Shown piece after piece: positions 28,615 through 40,802 of a DNA stretch of 64,000 nucleotides. The number at the start of each line of letters is the position of its first letter. The stretch's first letter is position 1. Location: positions 1 through 64,000 of the forward strand of contig ADNK01000067.1 of the NCBI GenBank assembly GCA_000320545.1. The letters run 5' to 3'. Source of the DNA: Bigelowiella natans CCMP2755 (lineage: Eukaryota > Cercozoa > Chlorarachniophyceae). The position numbers were made by a program, and so were the translations under genes. Below the pieces are notes generated by a model. It ran no database searches and was not told where the DNA came from. It worked only from the letters and a program-made list of their open reading frames with translations.

Positions 28615-28691
28615 GCAGGTCACACAGAAACAAATATCTGAATTCACCGAGGACTTGGGCGACATCGGGTAGTAAATGATGATACTGATAC

Positions 28692-28722
<31 letters not shown>

Positions 28723-29499
28723 AACGTTTTCATTGATTGTAAAAAGCCCGACGCAATGATTCCTTGTGTGTGTAAGACAACACCACCAATCCATTCCTCT
28801 CAATCCAATTACAATGCAATAATTCCAGGAAAGTCTCCGTTAGGAAGGAGAGAGCCATTATCTCCGCCATTGGAGAAGGGATGCGATCTAATAGGTAATA
28901 AACTGTGGCCTAGTACAAATCATAGATACAATTCGTTTCAATAGCTTTAAATCTTTTGATATTTTGGGTCGTCATTATTCTCACCATCATCACCATACCC
29001 ATAACTCGGTGTGCTTTGGCAGGGGGCTTGCTGGCAAAATGTTCACGGTAACAATGACAATATAGGACATGCTTCTTCACTCAGCGATTGTGCGGATAAC
29101 ATCGATTGGCGCATATCTCACAGCTGAATGTTTAAACGTATGGTGGTCGTGTTGCTGCTGTGTTGCGTGCATTTGGCTTTCAGTGTCTTGGACAAGAGGG
29201 CATAAATATCGAGATGATTTCTCAGGTGGTTATCTCCATAGTCTCTATGGGCTGCTGATACACGAATATTTGATGGACCTCATGAATGAAGAATGAAGAA
29301 AACAATATATAGCTCCTGTGCGAGACTGCATATCCACAGTAGCAGCACAGCCGATGTCGAGAGATGTTAATTGTCCACACACACCTGTCCAAACCCCCCC
29401 TTATCCACATGATAGGGAGCGAATGAGATCAATATGTCCGTTGTCATTGACATGCACGAGCAACAAAGAGCATTGGAGGCGGTATTACAGAATGAATGA
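23771..29499 (+). CDS. Aspartate kinase, monofunctional
   Basis: Phosphorylates L-aspartate, the first step towards lysine, threonine and methionine. Twenty-four exons sum to 510 codons in frame: 23771-23986, 24149-24181, 24343-24380, 24515-24569, 24720-24761, 24902-24952, 25089-25154, 25404-25459, 25823-25859, 26004-26100, 26368-26408, 26619-26735, 26908-26952, 27033-27074, 27278-27329, 27542-27594, 27721-27756, 27962-28096, 28403-28456, 28619-28668, 28829-28894, 29023-29047, 29184-29225, 29416-29499. The kinase signature is QKFGGTSLG near residue 60. EGTTSRLL, FLGHVDQG and GRGYSDLTSG follow. Two ACT regulatory domains come next (GITMLNISSNK, then GINIEMISQ and GANEINMSVV). No homoserine dehydrogenase domain follows the ACT domains. 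This layout resembles yeast HOM3. The first about 40 residues are basic, Ser-rich and lack acidic residues, which suggests an organelle transit peptide. Confidence 0.93.
23999..24044. repeat. (TA)n microsatellite
   Basis: About 23 AT units just inside the first aspartokinase intron, 12 bases after the donor. Confidence 0.85.
24834..24874. repeat. (CT)n microsatellite at a 3' splice site
   Basis: About 20 CT units followed by more pyrimidines, ending about 27 bases before aspartokinase exon 6. It is the obvious polypyrimidine tract for that acceptor. Confidence 0.85.
26858..26890. repeat. (CTC)n microsatellite at a 3' splice site
   Basis: About 11 CTC units lying 17 bases upstream of the atcatag acceptor of aspartokinase exon 13. 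Confidence 0.8.
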
Positions 29500-30528
29500 A
29501 TGAATGAGTGAATGAATGAGTGACGATGATGCACATGCCGTAGCGTGTTGCTTGTTGTTATTGCTGGCAATGCTTACTGACACACCGACTACTGGTACTA
29601 CCACCATATTATGTGAATAACGTGCAACTAGGTTCATAAAACATTCATTGAAGCTGACGGTGAAAGTGTCTAAGCATCGATATACTGCTAATCCAGCATA
29701 TAGAATGAGAAAATAGTTACACGAGGTTTACAGAGGAGCATTGCTACCTCGCTCATTTTGGACACAAAACATTGCATCCGCATCGATTGCACAATGATTA
29801 CACCTGCTATACATAATCCATATCACAGTAAGCATAGCGTATCTTAGCGGTCATTCAGCATACATACACGCACTGACAAGGATTAGGCTTAATTGACGCC
29901 AGGAGCGGATACATCTAGGAGCAGCTCTTATTGAGCTTTGTCATTTCCTCGTTTCTGAGCATGCTTTATTGTCTAGTTGTACGTTCGTTTGCACCACGCG
30001 TGTTTGCACAGTTGCGCGCATGACTCGCTTCCGCGCTCAGCTTGCCGACAGGCCACAAACAATTGTTTTGCATTCAACTCATCACAACGTACGCAGCGTC
30101 CAACAAGTCATCACGCAGATTTTCGGCTGCCGGCGCGCATTGTTGCAACGAACTGTACGTGAGCACATGGCTATGCACAACAAGAGCTTGTCATATCACG
30201 TAGCTTGATGCAGAAGGCGGGGCAGCTCTTTGAAGCAGAATTGAAAAGGTTTTAGCCAAACCCTACTAATTCGTTGTGTGTGTGTGTGTGTGTGTATACA
30301 TACACATAAATCCTAGTAGTAATATGGTTCTGCGTGGAAATATGATAGCCGTATGCTCAAGCCAATAATGCCGCCTTCGTTCGTCGTCATCAAACTGCGT
30401 CATTCATAGCATATATTGAGAAGCGGTTGCATGTTAGCATGGGCGAACATTGACAAACACGGTCGCAAACTCAATCCAAGCGAAGCTAGCATGTTCAAGA
30501 TGCGAGCCATCGATCAAATGCACTCACC
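29500..30528. other. Convergent spacer, aspartokinase / coiled-coil gene
   Basis: 1029 bp between converging stop codons. The middle (about 29890-30210) is dense in TGCA, GCGC, ACGT and GCCGGC words and open in two overlapping frames, but I see no splice sites or family match. A short (GT)n lies near 30276-30294. No RNA gene is evident. Confidence 0.5.
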
Positions 30529-31288
30529 TCATGTCTTTGTTGTTTTTGCAGCTCCACCCTCCTTACCTGCCGTGCTACTGCCATTACTACTACTACTACT
30601 ACTACTACTACTATTATTCTTGCTGCTAGTGCTGCTATTCTGTGTATTGTCTTCGGAAGTAGATGTAGCAGTACGACCGCTACCATCGTTGTTGCTACTT
30701 TTATTGCCGCTTTTCTTTTGGTCAGCGGCCATAGACTTGAGCATGACCCGCCTAACAATGTGCTGCAGCTCGCTCTCCAAAATAGACACCTTCGAGAACG
30801 TCTCCTGGAGGTAGCAATCACACGACAACAGGGAAATTACTCAAAAGAAGAGTGGTTTTGACGGCAGCGAGGGTATATTCAATGTGGGTTGGTGAAAGAG
30901 AGGTGGTGGTGGTGGTGATGGTGATAACAACGGTAGTTTCATTTGACTTAGGAATCACCAAACAACGCAGATTTGAATAATGGTTTCGACATCAACTTGT
31001 GTAAGGCTACTTCTACCTCTTTAGTATGCGTTGTGACTAGCGATCGAAGCACGTCCATATGCCCCGTAACCATCTCGCGTAGCACTTTCATCGTATCCTT
31101 TAGGGAAAGCGAACGGGGGAGGGTTTGATTTCTTGCTCAGTTTCTTCACTGCGTATCATATCGTGTGTAGTACCATGTACATTCGGCAGACATGGCACTA
31201 GTACATATGATACAGAAGTTGATCATCCATACATTGTTGTGCTTCTTTAGCAATTGGCGAATTTTCTGGCGACCCACTTGAATAGGCT

Positions 31289-31339
<51 letters not shown>

Positions 31340-32468
31340 CGTATACTTAATGCAGTTTGTGAGATGGATTATCCCTCCCCCCCCCCTTTAGTAGACAATG
31401 TTCATACTATGCAACCCCACTTTTGTTAGTGTCGGCAGTAGCTGCCTTGGTAGCTTTAGTTTTCTTCTCCTCCTTTTCTTTCTCTGTTTGTTTTACGAGG
31501 CGATTCACTATCTCGGTCTCTGGAGTGTGGAAATCCGTCGTTAACGGAGCGTCGTCTTCGTGCGTGTCCTTCTCAGCTTTTTCTGCTTTTCTGGCCCTCC
31601 GCTCAATATCTGCTACACGCATCTCGTATATCCTATGGATTTATTTCACAAGAAACAACCATGCCCAAAGCTACATCAACCCAGATCTTCTTTGGGATCG
31701 TGGACGACTAATGGTTGTTGGGGGGCTGCTTATCATGTTGAACCAGCCAATAAGATAATATGTGACGACGGAAACTAATGCGTGTGTGCTCGTTGTACTT
31801 CTGCAACAACCTTTTAGCTTTAATCATTGCCTCCTCCTCGTTCGTTCGACCTCGTAGGCAACAATCGCAAACGACCTGTTATTATAATCAATTGCATACA
31901 ACATTCAAGGTTTCAGGGCAAGAGCAAGAAAGTAGAGCTCACCGTCAACAAGACAACCACAATTGCGACCCCAGCGGAAATCTCCCATTCGAAGAACCAC
32001 ATTAATCTTTCTTCTGATAATTGCCTCTCCAGCGTTGAGCGAGAGGGATAACTATGTTCCTCTTCTCCGGATTGATAAGCTTCTACCCTTTTCAATCCTT
32101 TACAACTTAGATTGGGGGGGCGAGAACGTAGTGTCTCCTCACTGATCTCCTGGCAACGCAGCGCTGTTGTTGTTATTGTTGTCCTACATGTCGGAATGGT
32201 AGTCGATATTACTCCGACAAAATTGTTCCTAAAAACGATGATGAATCATGAGTTCTGAGGAAAATAATTAAGCGGCGCTCATAGACTGGAATGACTGACG
32301 TCGTCGCACACGCAGCCAGTTAGTTAATGGCCCCCCGATCAACCGCTGCCTTTCGCCTCCAAACCGTATAACGCCGTTGCTGTTGGGATTTTCTTGCTTT
32401 CGCGATTTTAAGGTAACCGGACATAAGAGTGCCCGAGAGGCTTCGTAACAATAGCTGTCCACCAGCAT
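30529..32468 (-). CDS. Coiled-coil protein of unknown function
   Basis: Not recognised. Six downstream exons join in frame on the minus strand: about 31942-32054, about 31803-31848, 31416-31632, 31233-31289, 31017-31097, 30529-30804. The central exons are charged and helical (VADIERRARKAEKAEKD; EKEKEEKKTKATK) and look like a coiled coil. They are followed by helical segments (VLREMVTGHMDVLRSL; SILESELQHIVRRVML). The C-terminal third is low complexity, Ser/Asn-rich with a nine-serine run encoded by (TAG)n on the plus strand. A possible first exon starts with an ATG at 32468 and would splice near 32320 onto the 32054 exon; this part is tentative. No membrane span is required by the model. It shares a divergent spacer with the TPT transporter gene. 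Confidence 0.6.
31290..31335. repeat. (TA)n microsatellite
   Basis: About 23 TA units at the 3' end of a minus-strand intron. The acceptor of the 31233-31289 exon (TATAG) is the last unit of the run. Confidence 0.8.
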
Positions 32469-32950
32469 CGATCTATTATCAGCAGTAGCATATTAACTCA
32501 TCATGAGGAAGACTTGCTGGGATTGTACTTTGCCGATTCCTGTTGTTTTCCATCTTTTGTGTCTTTTCGTTCCAAATATTACACTAGTCGATCAGCTTCA
32601 CTCTCATGTAAATTGTGTCTTCCGTGATGTGTGCAATCTTGCCCCCTCGCAGAAAGTGTGGGCTCGACAACGCCAGCGTGTAAAGGGGGTGGGGGATAAC
32701 TCGGCAGCCATTGAGCCTACAAACTCTCAAAAGGACGAATCTATCAACTGTAAGAAAAATTCAGGTGTCGATTGAACAACGCGGGTTCTGTAAAGTAGTG
32801 CGTATGATGAGTAGGATTCTCCACATTTCAGCCACGTCTCTCCTTGTACGATAATTAGGAAATCTAGTTTTCCATTCAATCCCTCTTGTTGGAGAGCGTG
32901 GGGGTGACTTCGTGTATTGCTCCCCCTGCTCCTCCTCTCTGTGTGGGGTG
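32469..32950. promoter_or_regulatory. Divergent spacer, coiled-coil gene / TPT transporter
   Basis: 482 bp between divergent start codons. A 90-codon plus-strand ORF (32503-32775) begins with a hydrophobic stretch (VVFHLLCLFVPNI), but I find no splice join to the transporter and the transporter is complete without it. I treat it as unproven. Confidence 0.45.
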
Positions 32951-34508
32951 ATGGATGGGAACAGTGAAGCTATCGTAGCATGTATTCTACAGATGGCGAC
33001 GGGTATGTTCCAATACTACCATCTCCCTCCTTTCCCTGCTCCCCTTCTTCTTGTCCACCTTCACACATTCCCCCCCTCCCTACCCCCCTGCCCGCCTACC
33101 ATCCTTCCTTCCTTAATGTCGTTCTAACTCACTGACAAAACTATGGCAACGATAGCTTACATATTGTAACTTGAAAAATACTGTTAATGTTCTTAACACA
33201 GGATCGTCCTTTATCTTCCTCAATGAACGTATAATGAAGGCTGTTGGATTTCCGTAATTTCAAAAGCTGCCCTTTGTAAAGAGAGAAGAAAAAGGGGGAG
33301 GCATGTTTTAAACTTTCATAAATTCAACTGGAACGAGAATATTTCAATATGCGATGCGTGTTTTCAGTGCTGCATGGGCTCTAGTTATCCTCCTCCTCCT
33401 CCTCCTCCTCCTCCTCCTCCTCCTCATTCTTCTTCTTCTTCTTCTTCTTCTTCTTCTTTGTTGTCACCATAGTCATCATCATCGTCATCATCATTGTAAT
33501 CCGCGAACTGTGCGTGCATGCAGGTTCCCGATGATGTTGTCATTCATTGGCTTTTTCGGATCGACGATCATATCGATGGCTTTAGTTTGGGTTTGATATT
33601 ATTCTGGCTGTTGTTGTTGTTGTTATTGTTGGAGGTGGTGGTGTTTATACCAACCCTCTGAATGCTACTGCAACTTGCCCATGCTGCACAGTTCCACCCA
33701 TTAATTGCTAGATGGATTAACTGCGACTTATACTATACATTTTATCGTTGGTCTTTATCCCTAATAGTCGGGCAGGGTAAAAGCAAACCAAAACAACATT
33801 AGAATGTTGGACTTTAACTCTACTAGCATCAAGGTGGTAGCTGCCTAAAGTAGTGTGAGATAGAAAGAAGAACAACGGCGAATTGGTTGGACGAACTAAT
33901 GCATCTATGAAAATTGACTTTTTTACAAGTTTTGCCTTTTCAAGGTGCCATCCCCCCCCTCCCCCTTCCTCTCCTCTCCTTATCCTTCGCCGTAACTTGC
34001 ATTTAACATCTCAGGTATTGATGCTGTCATTATTTGTGACAATGAGTGTAGTCCTCGGCATGGCAGCATATTTGTACCTATCTGTAAGCTTTATCCAGGT
34101 AATCAAAGAATAATAGTAATGATGATGATAATAATAATATTAATATAAAGAAGAAGAAGTTTCAGTTTGTTGTCATTATCATTATCATCTTCTTGTTGTT
34201 GTTGTTGTTGATGCTGTTGCTGTGCACCCCTTCCGTCCTCTTCCCTACTACTACTACTACTACCTCTTCTTCTACTACTTTGTTGTATTCTTCACATGTT
34301 TTGCATCTATCTTCCAATAGATGTTGAAAGCTACAACACCAGGGATGACAATGGCGATCTTACTCATGTACGCTCCTCCCCGTTATTATTTCTCCGTTTC
34401 TTCTTCATCTTACCTTATCCTGATGTTGTCGTATGTCCGTGCTACATGATGGTGATTGTGATGATGATGAGAAGGAGGAGATGGAGGGTGATTTCATGCT
34501 GATGTTCC

Positions 34509-34546
<38 letters not shown>

Positions 34547-34693
34547 GAGAGAGAGAGGGGGGGGGGGGGGAGGGGGCATGTAACCGCTACATTTTTGTTG
34601 TCTTAGCAATATCTGTGATCCACTCTTTGATGTAGGTGCAACATGCTTACTTTCGAGCTTCAACTGGTAGGAGTACATTGCACGCACAACAAA

Positions 34694-34725
<32 letters not shown>

Positions 34726-35155
34726 GAATGACGATGATGATGATGATGGTGATGGGGTCATTAGGGTTGAGAATTACGTGCATGAATCGATAACATCTCG
34801 TTTCGGTACTGCTCTATGGGCCGGTATATCAACGTTGAAGATAGCAGTATTTGACGTCAGTCGCCGTGTACCCTTCTCCATCATTGTTATGAAGCACGAT
34901 ATGTTACAGCAGTAGATTTACTTCCGATTCACTGTTCAATGTTCCCCTCCCCCCTTCCTTCCACCCACCCCCACACAGGTCGCCAGCACCTTCGCTATTG
35001 TTATCGGGGCGGTTATCAGCGGATTTGGAGAGGTAGTAGCATGATGAGATGTGAAGAAGAAGGAGGAGGAGGAGGAGGAGGAGAGAGAGTATACATCAAC
35101 ATACACCGTGAAACAATGTGGGATTTTCATTTAGATCAGGAGTTACACACACACA

Positions 35156-35192
<37 letters not shown>

Positions 35193-35687
35193 GCATATAA
35201 TTATTTGTGTGTACAGGGCGGTCTTTCAACCCTTGGTGTAGTGATCATGCTGTCTTCGTGCTTATCGGAAGCTCTAAGATCTGTCCTTACTCAATCCTTA
35301 CTCTCTGGTGATGAGACGATATAGTAGTGTGATGGGGTTTGGGAGAGGGGGATATCAGTAGTACGGACTACTACTGCTGACTACTACTGCTGCTACTACC
35401 ACGTCAGAAATTCAAATGTGTATAATAGCAAGATTGTGGATCTAGATTACCAGCATCATTTTCATCTTTCAATTTTGCTTCGTCTTTAATTATTCTATCT
35501 CTTCTTCTTCTTCTTCTTCTTCTTCTTCTTCTATCTACACTTCTCCCCCAGGCACTAAGCTCTCTATTATGGAAGGACTTTATCTCATGTCCCCTCCCTG
35601 TGCATTTGCTACTTTTGTGGCGGTCACGTTGTTTGAAACCAACGCTCTTAGCGAGGTGTGCAAGCAACGAAATAGCCATGTGGGGTA

Positions 35688-35729
<42 letters not shown>

Positions 35730-36783
35730 CCATCCTCATCCTCCTCCTCCTCCCCATGATCTTGTGCTTTTGATCTAGGGAGTGGGTACTATTGCTGCAC
35801 ACCCCATAATATTTCTCATCGCTGCGAGTTTGGGCTTTTTCCAGCACCTATGCACATTGTGGGTGGTCCAGGTGTGTGTGTGTGTGTGTGTTTGTGTGTG
35901 TGTACGTTTGCAGTTAGTTGTTTTGTTCCACACACACACGAAGAGAGATGGATGAGTGGGGGGCTGGGTGCGGATATTTTAAAGCATACGCTATAGTAGA
36001 CACTGGCAGTTGTGTCTTTTTTCAATGCTACCAAAACGTTGGGCCTCCCTCCATTCTACAAGCAAGCCCTCAAATCCACCCCCCCCCACTTCCTCTTACA
36101 TTGCATTGATGGTAACAGACGACGAATGCGCTCACCCTCAAAATCCTTGGCCCTTTGAGGTTGGTAGGAGAGGAAACATTTGCTGCTAAGATATCAATGG
36201 GAGTTGAAGAGGGGGAAGGAGAGAGAGAATTTGGTGTCGCAACAATAAATGATAATTGTAAGGATAAAAACCTGAACATCATAAGACGTCCTCGGTCCTA
36301 GAGAGTGATTGTCGCAATGGCCAATGATGATGCTGGTGTGCGGTATGATGTTATATTGTTAATGTATTCGTGTTTTACGGAGTGTATGCGTGTGTGTATG
36401 CGCGCGCGTGTGTGTGTGTGTGTGAGTGTGTGTGTGTGTGTGTGTGTGCGTGAGCGCCTCTTGTTTTCAATATTTTCCCTCTGTTCCTTTTCTATTCCTC
36501 CTCAGGAGTATATTGGTGGTCGCCGTGAGTGTGATGTGCCTGGGAGAGGAGCTGTCTCAACTAAAGGGATGGGTACGTAATAAACACGAGGAGGAGGTTA
36601 AGGAGGAGGAAGAGGAGAGCATGATGCTGACGAGGCTGATAATACGTTCCTAATGTTGACGTTAGTTGGGAACGTAATGGGATGTTTGAGGGGAGAGGGT
36701 GTTGGGGGGTTGATCCTGAAACGTCATCATTGTTGCTAGCCATGTCTAACGGGATATTGTGTTTTCGCTTTACTAAATTGTGA

Positions 36784-36823
<40 letters not shown>

Positions 36824-37275
36824 GATGTGTGTGTGTTTATGTAGAAATATCATATTGATAGCTTGATACGTGGAATACAGGGTTACATAATCTCCCTCCT
36901 CGGCCTATTTTGGTACAATGTGAGTCAAATGTACGGAGGCAAAAACAGAAAGATGGGCGGGGGTAAACACAACAGCGTTGTCCAAGGTTCGGTGTATGAT
37001 GCAGCCCTGAAAAATAATGCTCTCACCAATGCAACTATTCACCCCCGAGTGAGCAGCTATAGCAGCGCAAGACATGGCAGCATGGAGAGAGTGTTTTCAC
37101 TGCTGCAAGAGCTAATCCTCAGTTTAACAACCTAGGTGCATCATCACCAGTAAAGAACGGTAGTGGCAAGAGCGTCAAGAGTGGTAGCAGCAGTACCGAC
37201 CAGACCTTCATTAAGATGGAGCGTTTCGGAGGGGGGGAGGGTAGATCATTCGATGGTAATGTCATGTCACCCTAA
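32951..37275 (+). CDS. Triose-phosphate-translocator/SLC35-family transporter
   Basis: Member of the drug/metabolite transporter superfamily, TPT branch, which exchanges phosphorylated sugars or nucleotide sugars across plastid or Golgi/ER membranes. Fourteen exons sum to 340 codons: 32951-33002, 33202-33253, 33524-33590, 34015-34098, 34321-34367, 34636-34666, 34979-35032, 35217-35307, 35552-35655, 35779-35865, 36119-36159, 36506-36572, 36881-36986, 37136-37275. Diagnostic motifs are SVSFIQMLKATTP, SCLSEALRSVLTQSLL, KLSIMEGLYLMSPP and TTNALTLKILGP. About nine or ten hydrophobic helices are visible, then a Ser/Lys/Gly-rich tail. There is no N-terminal transit or signal peptide, which argues against a primary-plastid import route and favours an endomembrane location. 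Substrate cannot be read from sequence. Confidence 0.9.
35690..35728. repeat. (TA)n microsatellite
   Basis: About 19 TA units in a TPT transporter intron. A similar (TA)n run lies near 36790-36821 and another near 35159-35188. Confidence 0.8.
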
Positions 37276-37816
37276 CTCAACCATACATACAGCCCATAGC
37301 AGCGAGCAGTCGCCATAACAGTGAAGGCTGGTGTTTGGTTGCCATCTTATCTTATTAGCAGCAGTGTCTTGCATGCACTAAGTGCATGTGGTAGATAGCA
37401 ATGTAAAATAAAGCTAGCATCATGGTATATATGCGATGGCCACGGGATAAGTGTATAGAATACGTCGATAGCAGCGCAGCTCGCTCGACGTATGCGTTGG
37501 TTTGTCGATCGATTCGCGCACGTGCTGTGTCCATCTAGCATACGGCTTGGTAAGTGACTATCTATGCGCAAGAGTGCTTGGCTGGCGCAAAGTAGATTAT
37601 CTGTACATAAATATATGTAAACGTTTACGCAAAATCGCCAAGTATCAGTGAACAGTCAATCACAGCTAGCCGTGCAACTATAGACAAGCGTGCATACATG
37701 CACGAAGGCGTGGCTATTTATGCAAGCTTACAAATGATCAACGATCATTCATCGAGTTTAATGCGTGATGACTAGTAGCACATATAGCATGTATAGCACA
37801 TGCAGCACACACACAT

Positions 37817-37893
<77 letters not shown>

Positions 37894-38132
37894 TTTGCAC
37901 AGCTACATTAGGATGACAATTGAAAACGTTTAATCATTTTATTACATCCGTCTAATAAATATATATTTATATGCATATTATAATATTGGACACCTATTTT
38001 ATCTAATCGGTGTGACAATCTCATTACGAAATAATGTGCACCACCGTAGAATTTTGCCAATGAATAAGGGTGTCCACAATTCCATTTCGAGAACGATGTC
38101 ACGAAGTCGAACCGAAGTTTCCAGTGAACAGC
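37276..38132. other. Convergent spacer, TPT transporter / GIDE-like gene
   Basis: 857 bp between converging stop codons, with no exon on either strand. It is rich in GCTAGC, TGCA, GCGC and CGATCG words. It contains a near-perfect palindrome (CATGCACT-A-AGTGCATG, 37372-37388) and GTGCAT-AC-ATGCAC at 37690-37703. A compound (CA)n(TA)n run of about 80 bp lies at 37808-37889. Confidence 0.55.
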
Positions 38133-39330
38133 TCACATTGCCGCTTGTACTTCTGAACGCATACATTGTATTGATGTACAAATACCTTCATGGGAGAATG
38201 CGTTGTGTACTCTTCTTACCTCTTGTTATCACGCTCTGTGCGGCCATCATGTTGTCACCCGTATTGCTGTTGATGCCTACCACATGACCGATCAGAACTC
38301 ATCACAGTCTTCGTCGTTCAAAAAATTTCGAGGAAGAAATATATTGAGACAAAGCTACCTCCTTTCGGCTCCTCAACGTAGAAGTCTCGTGCAATGTGTT
38401 TGTCTGTTACCCATCCATGCTCTCCACCGCCCATCACCTCTGTCCAAGCTTGGCGGGTGTTATCGTCCCAGTTATGATTATCCATGAAGTTGTCGCTAAG
38501 ATTGTACGACGCCATAGGCACCAACTCTAGGCCTCCTCCTTCCTGGTTAACCATAATCGTAAGAAAGTCTTAGTAACTTCATTGCCACCATTGTAAAATG
38601 AAGGCTACCTTCTCCTTGAGAAGACCAAGAATCGCCACTTTCTTCGAGGTCTGTGTTACCCATTCTTCCGACGTAACTTTTCTCCCTGTAGCGGCCTCCA
38701 GCAACGATTCACCGGCAACTTCTGCGAATGCACCCATGGCTGCGCCAAGGAAGCCCCCACCCGATTTATTGTCTCCCCCAATTGCTTGGTTGACTTGGTT
38801 TGCGATTTGGTTTCCAGGAGGGCCATCACGTTTTTGATGGTCTTTAGAAATAAACACGAAAGGCTCGCTCCTGATGAAGATTGCCTTGTCACCAGAGCAG
38901 AGATAGAAATCGACCTTCCTTTTTTCGTCTTTTATGGTTTTTGATCTATTCTCGTCCCCATCCTTCCAGTGCTCTTGGACCTAAAAAGGAACTCCATATC
39001 AGCCAATTTTTATTGTCTCCACTGTCCTTCGTGGATAAACATCAATATAGTTTTACATCACGGTGGTACCTTAAGATGGTAAAATACACACTGTCGGGGT
39101 GTTACGGGACAGTTCAGTGGCGTCTGAGTGGTAACCCACCTATGAAGAACACAAAGCTGATCCACCCATTACATGTTCAATGGTATCGAAAGGAGCGAAT
39201 TGTTGTTTCCTTACCCGACAACTTTAACGGCCTCGCCCACCTTCGCGTCCCCCACACGTACACACGGGAACGCGTTAAGAACCAAATCCCGTTTTTGGTA
39301 ATAGTTTAGGCAGCAGTAGCAGTTCCCCAT
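38133..39330 (-). CDS. GIDE-domain-like protein with N-terminal lipidation signal
   Basis: Six exons join in frame to 272 aa: 39215-39330, 39070-39139, 38609-38980, 38359-38542, 38220-38276, 38133-38152. The protein starts MGNCYCC, a classic N-myristoylation site (Gly2) with adjacent cysteines for palmitoylation, so it should sit on a membrane surface. Residues about 24-85 resemble the start of the GIDE domain of MUL1-type proteins (VRVGDAKVGEAVKVVGWV, then CPVTPRQCVFYHLKVQEHW). GIDE-like features resume near residue 160 (KKVAILGLLKEKEGGGLEL). Between them lies a Gly/Ala/Gln-rich insert (IANQVNQAIGG; GGGFLGAAMGAF). MUL1 relatives usually have two membrane spans and a C-terminal RING finger; neither is seen here. 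Family assignment is from motif resemblance only. Confidence 0.65.
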
Positions 39331-39630
39331 TGCTATTAGATGCGCGAGCAAAAAGAGATTAGTATCTTCAGTTTCAGCACAATGACACGAAGGTGTTGAT
39401 CCGCCCCAACCCAAAACATGATTGATTCTCTTCCTGCGGCAAGCACAAATTGTTGTCGCACCTCTCATCACTGGTAGGTGAGATATTTTTGGCTTTTCAA
39501 ATCTAGAAATCTGCGCGAATGATTGCGCACGTCATTGTGAACCAATGATCAGTTGCATGCGTTTCGCACGCTTTGAACGTCTTGCAACGTGCAGTTCATC
39601 GTGCTCGAGTGACCCTCTCGAGTTGCACCC

Positions 39631-39666
39631 TGCTGCGTGCAAATGCCTGTCTCCCATGTGGTTCTA
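39631..39666 (+). repeat. Direct repeat copy A
   Basis: 36-bp segment containing gcctgtctcccatgtggtt. The second copy at 42318-42353 differs at about three positions. Confidence 0.75.
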
Positions 39667-39693
39667 GCCGGGGATGTTGTGGTGGGCATGAAG

Positions 39694-39747
39694 TGGACCA
39701 TCAAGGGGGTTTCACATCCCCCGGGTTTTGGTCCGTATCATGCTCGG
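39694..39747 (+). repeat. Inverted repeat arm 1
   Basis: About 54 bp containing ccgggttttggtccgt. Its reverse complement occurs at 41499-41550 with about 90% identity, counted by eye. Confidence 0.75.
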
Positions 39748-39961
39748 CGGTTTTGCCCCGGCGTCAGCCGGGAAAATTTTTTCGATTTCACCCAAAAAAA
39801 TGCAAATTTTGTTCAAATTCCTCAATGTTTTCTTCAAAAACCATCCACAAAATGTCTAGTGAAATTACTAGCACCGTGTCATTAGCCCTCTGAGAATTCT
39901 GAAACTCACACCGTCCCAACCAACTTCCCCTTCCTTTCCCGTCCACCTCCAACCCACCACA

Positions 39962-40279
39962 ATGGATGAATCCAACTGGGCAATTGACACAGGGAAACAT
40001 GTTCGTGTGCATTGGAGGCATGATGGCCAGGTGAAATGTTGGACCTGTGTTGTGGGAAAGCAGAAGGGAGCATCATTCTCTGTGCGTGAGGTGGGAGGTA
40101 ATTCTTTTCCTTGGGGCGGTGATGATGAAATCCTTTCGCCCAAACAAGACGAATGGAAATTTGTGAGGCGGACTTGCATCGAAGATGCTGTGAAGGATGC
40201 ATGCAGTGCCTGTTCGGATGGTTCTAGAGGGCGTTGTTCACATGAAGCCATGGAGCATGACCCACAGGACATGGTGAGT

Positions 40280-40314
<35 letters not shown>

Positions 40315-40396
40315 TCTTGACAGCCATCATTTGAACAAACGCATTCGAATCAGAAGGGAGTCGTCACTGAAAACAACAGAAGTGTGGAGGGCATGA
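39962..40396 (+). CDS. Unassigned ORF inside the repeat cluster
   Basis: 145 codons from ATG. The first about 110 residues are protein-like, with Trp/Cys-rich patches (HVRVHWRHDGQVKCWTC; KQDEWKFVRRTC). The frame then passes into a (GT)n run at 40280-40313, which may be an intron after ATG|GTGAGT. An overlapping frame just downstream (40418-40819) has a cysteine cluster (CNGGCPCCQKKNRKLRC). I recognise no domain. It could be a remnant of an element-encoded protein. Confidence 0.3.
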
Positions 40397-40802
40397 GCTT
40401 GGACTGGATCGCTCCTTGTGAATCAAATGAGAGTTGTCACAACCAGAAGGCCAGCAGACCACCTTCAGAATGGCAATTCCCCAGTTTGTTTGCGAAAGAT
40501 TTGTGTGCAATTTGTGTTTTGGTTTTGCAATGGTGGGTGTCCGTGTTGTCAGAAGAAAAACAGGAAGCTCAGATGCTTGCATGTCACGTCTCACAAGGCA
40601 TCAACCAACAGAAAGAGACGATTGAATCCCCGGAGGACTGCTGATGCAACTTTGAAATCACATTCACATGATCATGGTGGCATGCATTCATCACACAACA
40701 TCAAAATCGCTTTCCAATTGTCATCATCAACCACGCACACACACACACACACATGCACACACACACACACACGCACGCACATGTGGAGCTCCAAAGATGC
40801 AG

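Noticed and set aside
29969-30208. Two overlapping plus-strand ORFs in the aspartokinase 3' spacer
   Set aside because: Both frames are open over the same bases and neither shows protein-like regularity or splice joins. Low stop density follows from the palindromic-word composition.
32503-32775. ORF with hydrophobic start upstream of the TPT gene
   Set aside because: The transporter already has a complete first helix from ATG 32951, and no in-phase junction links the two.
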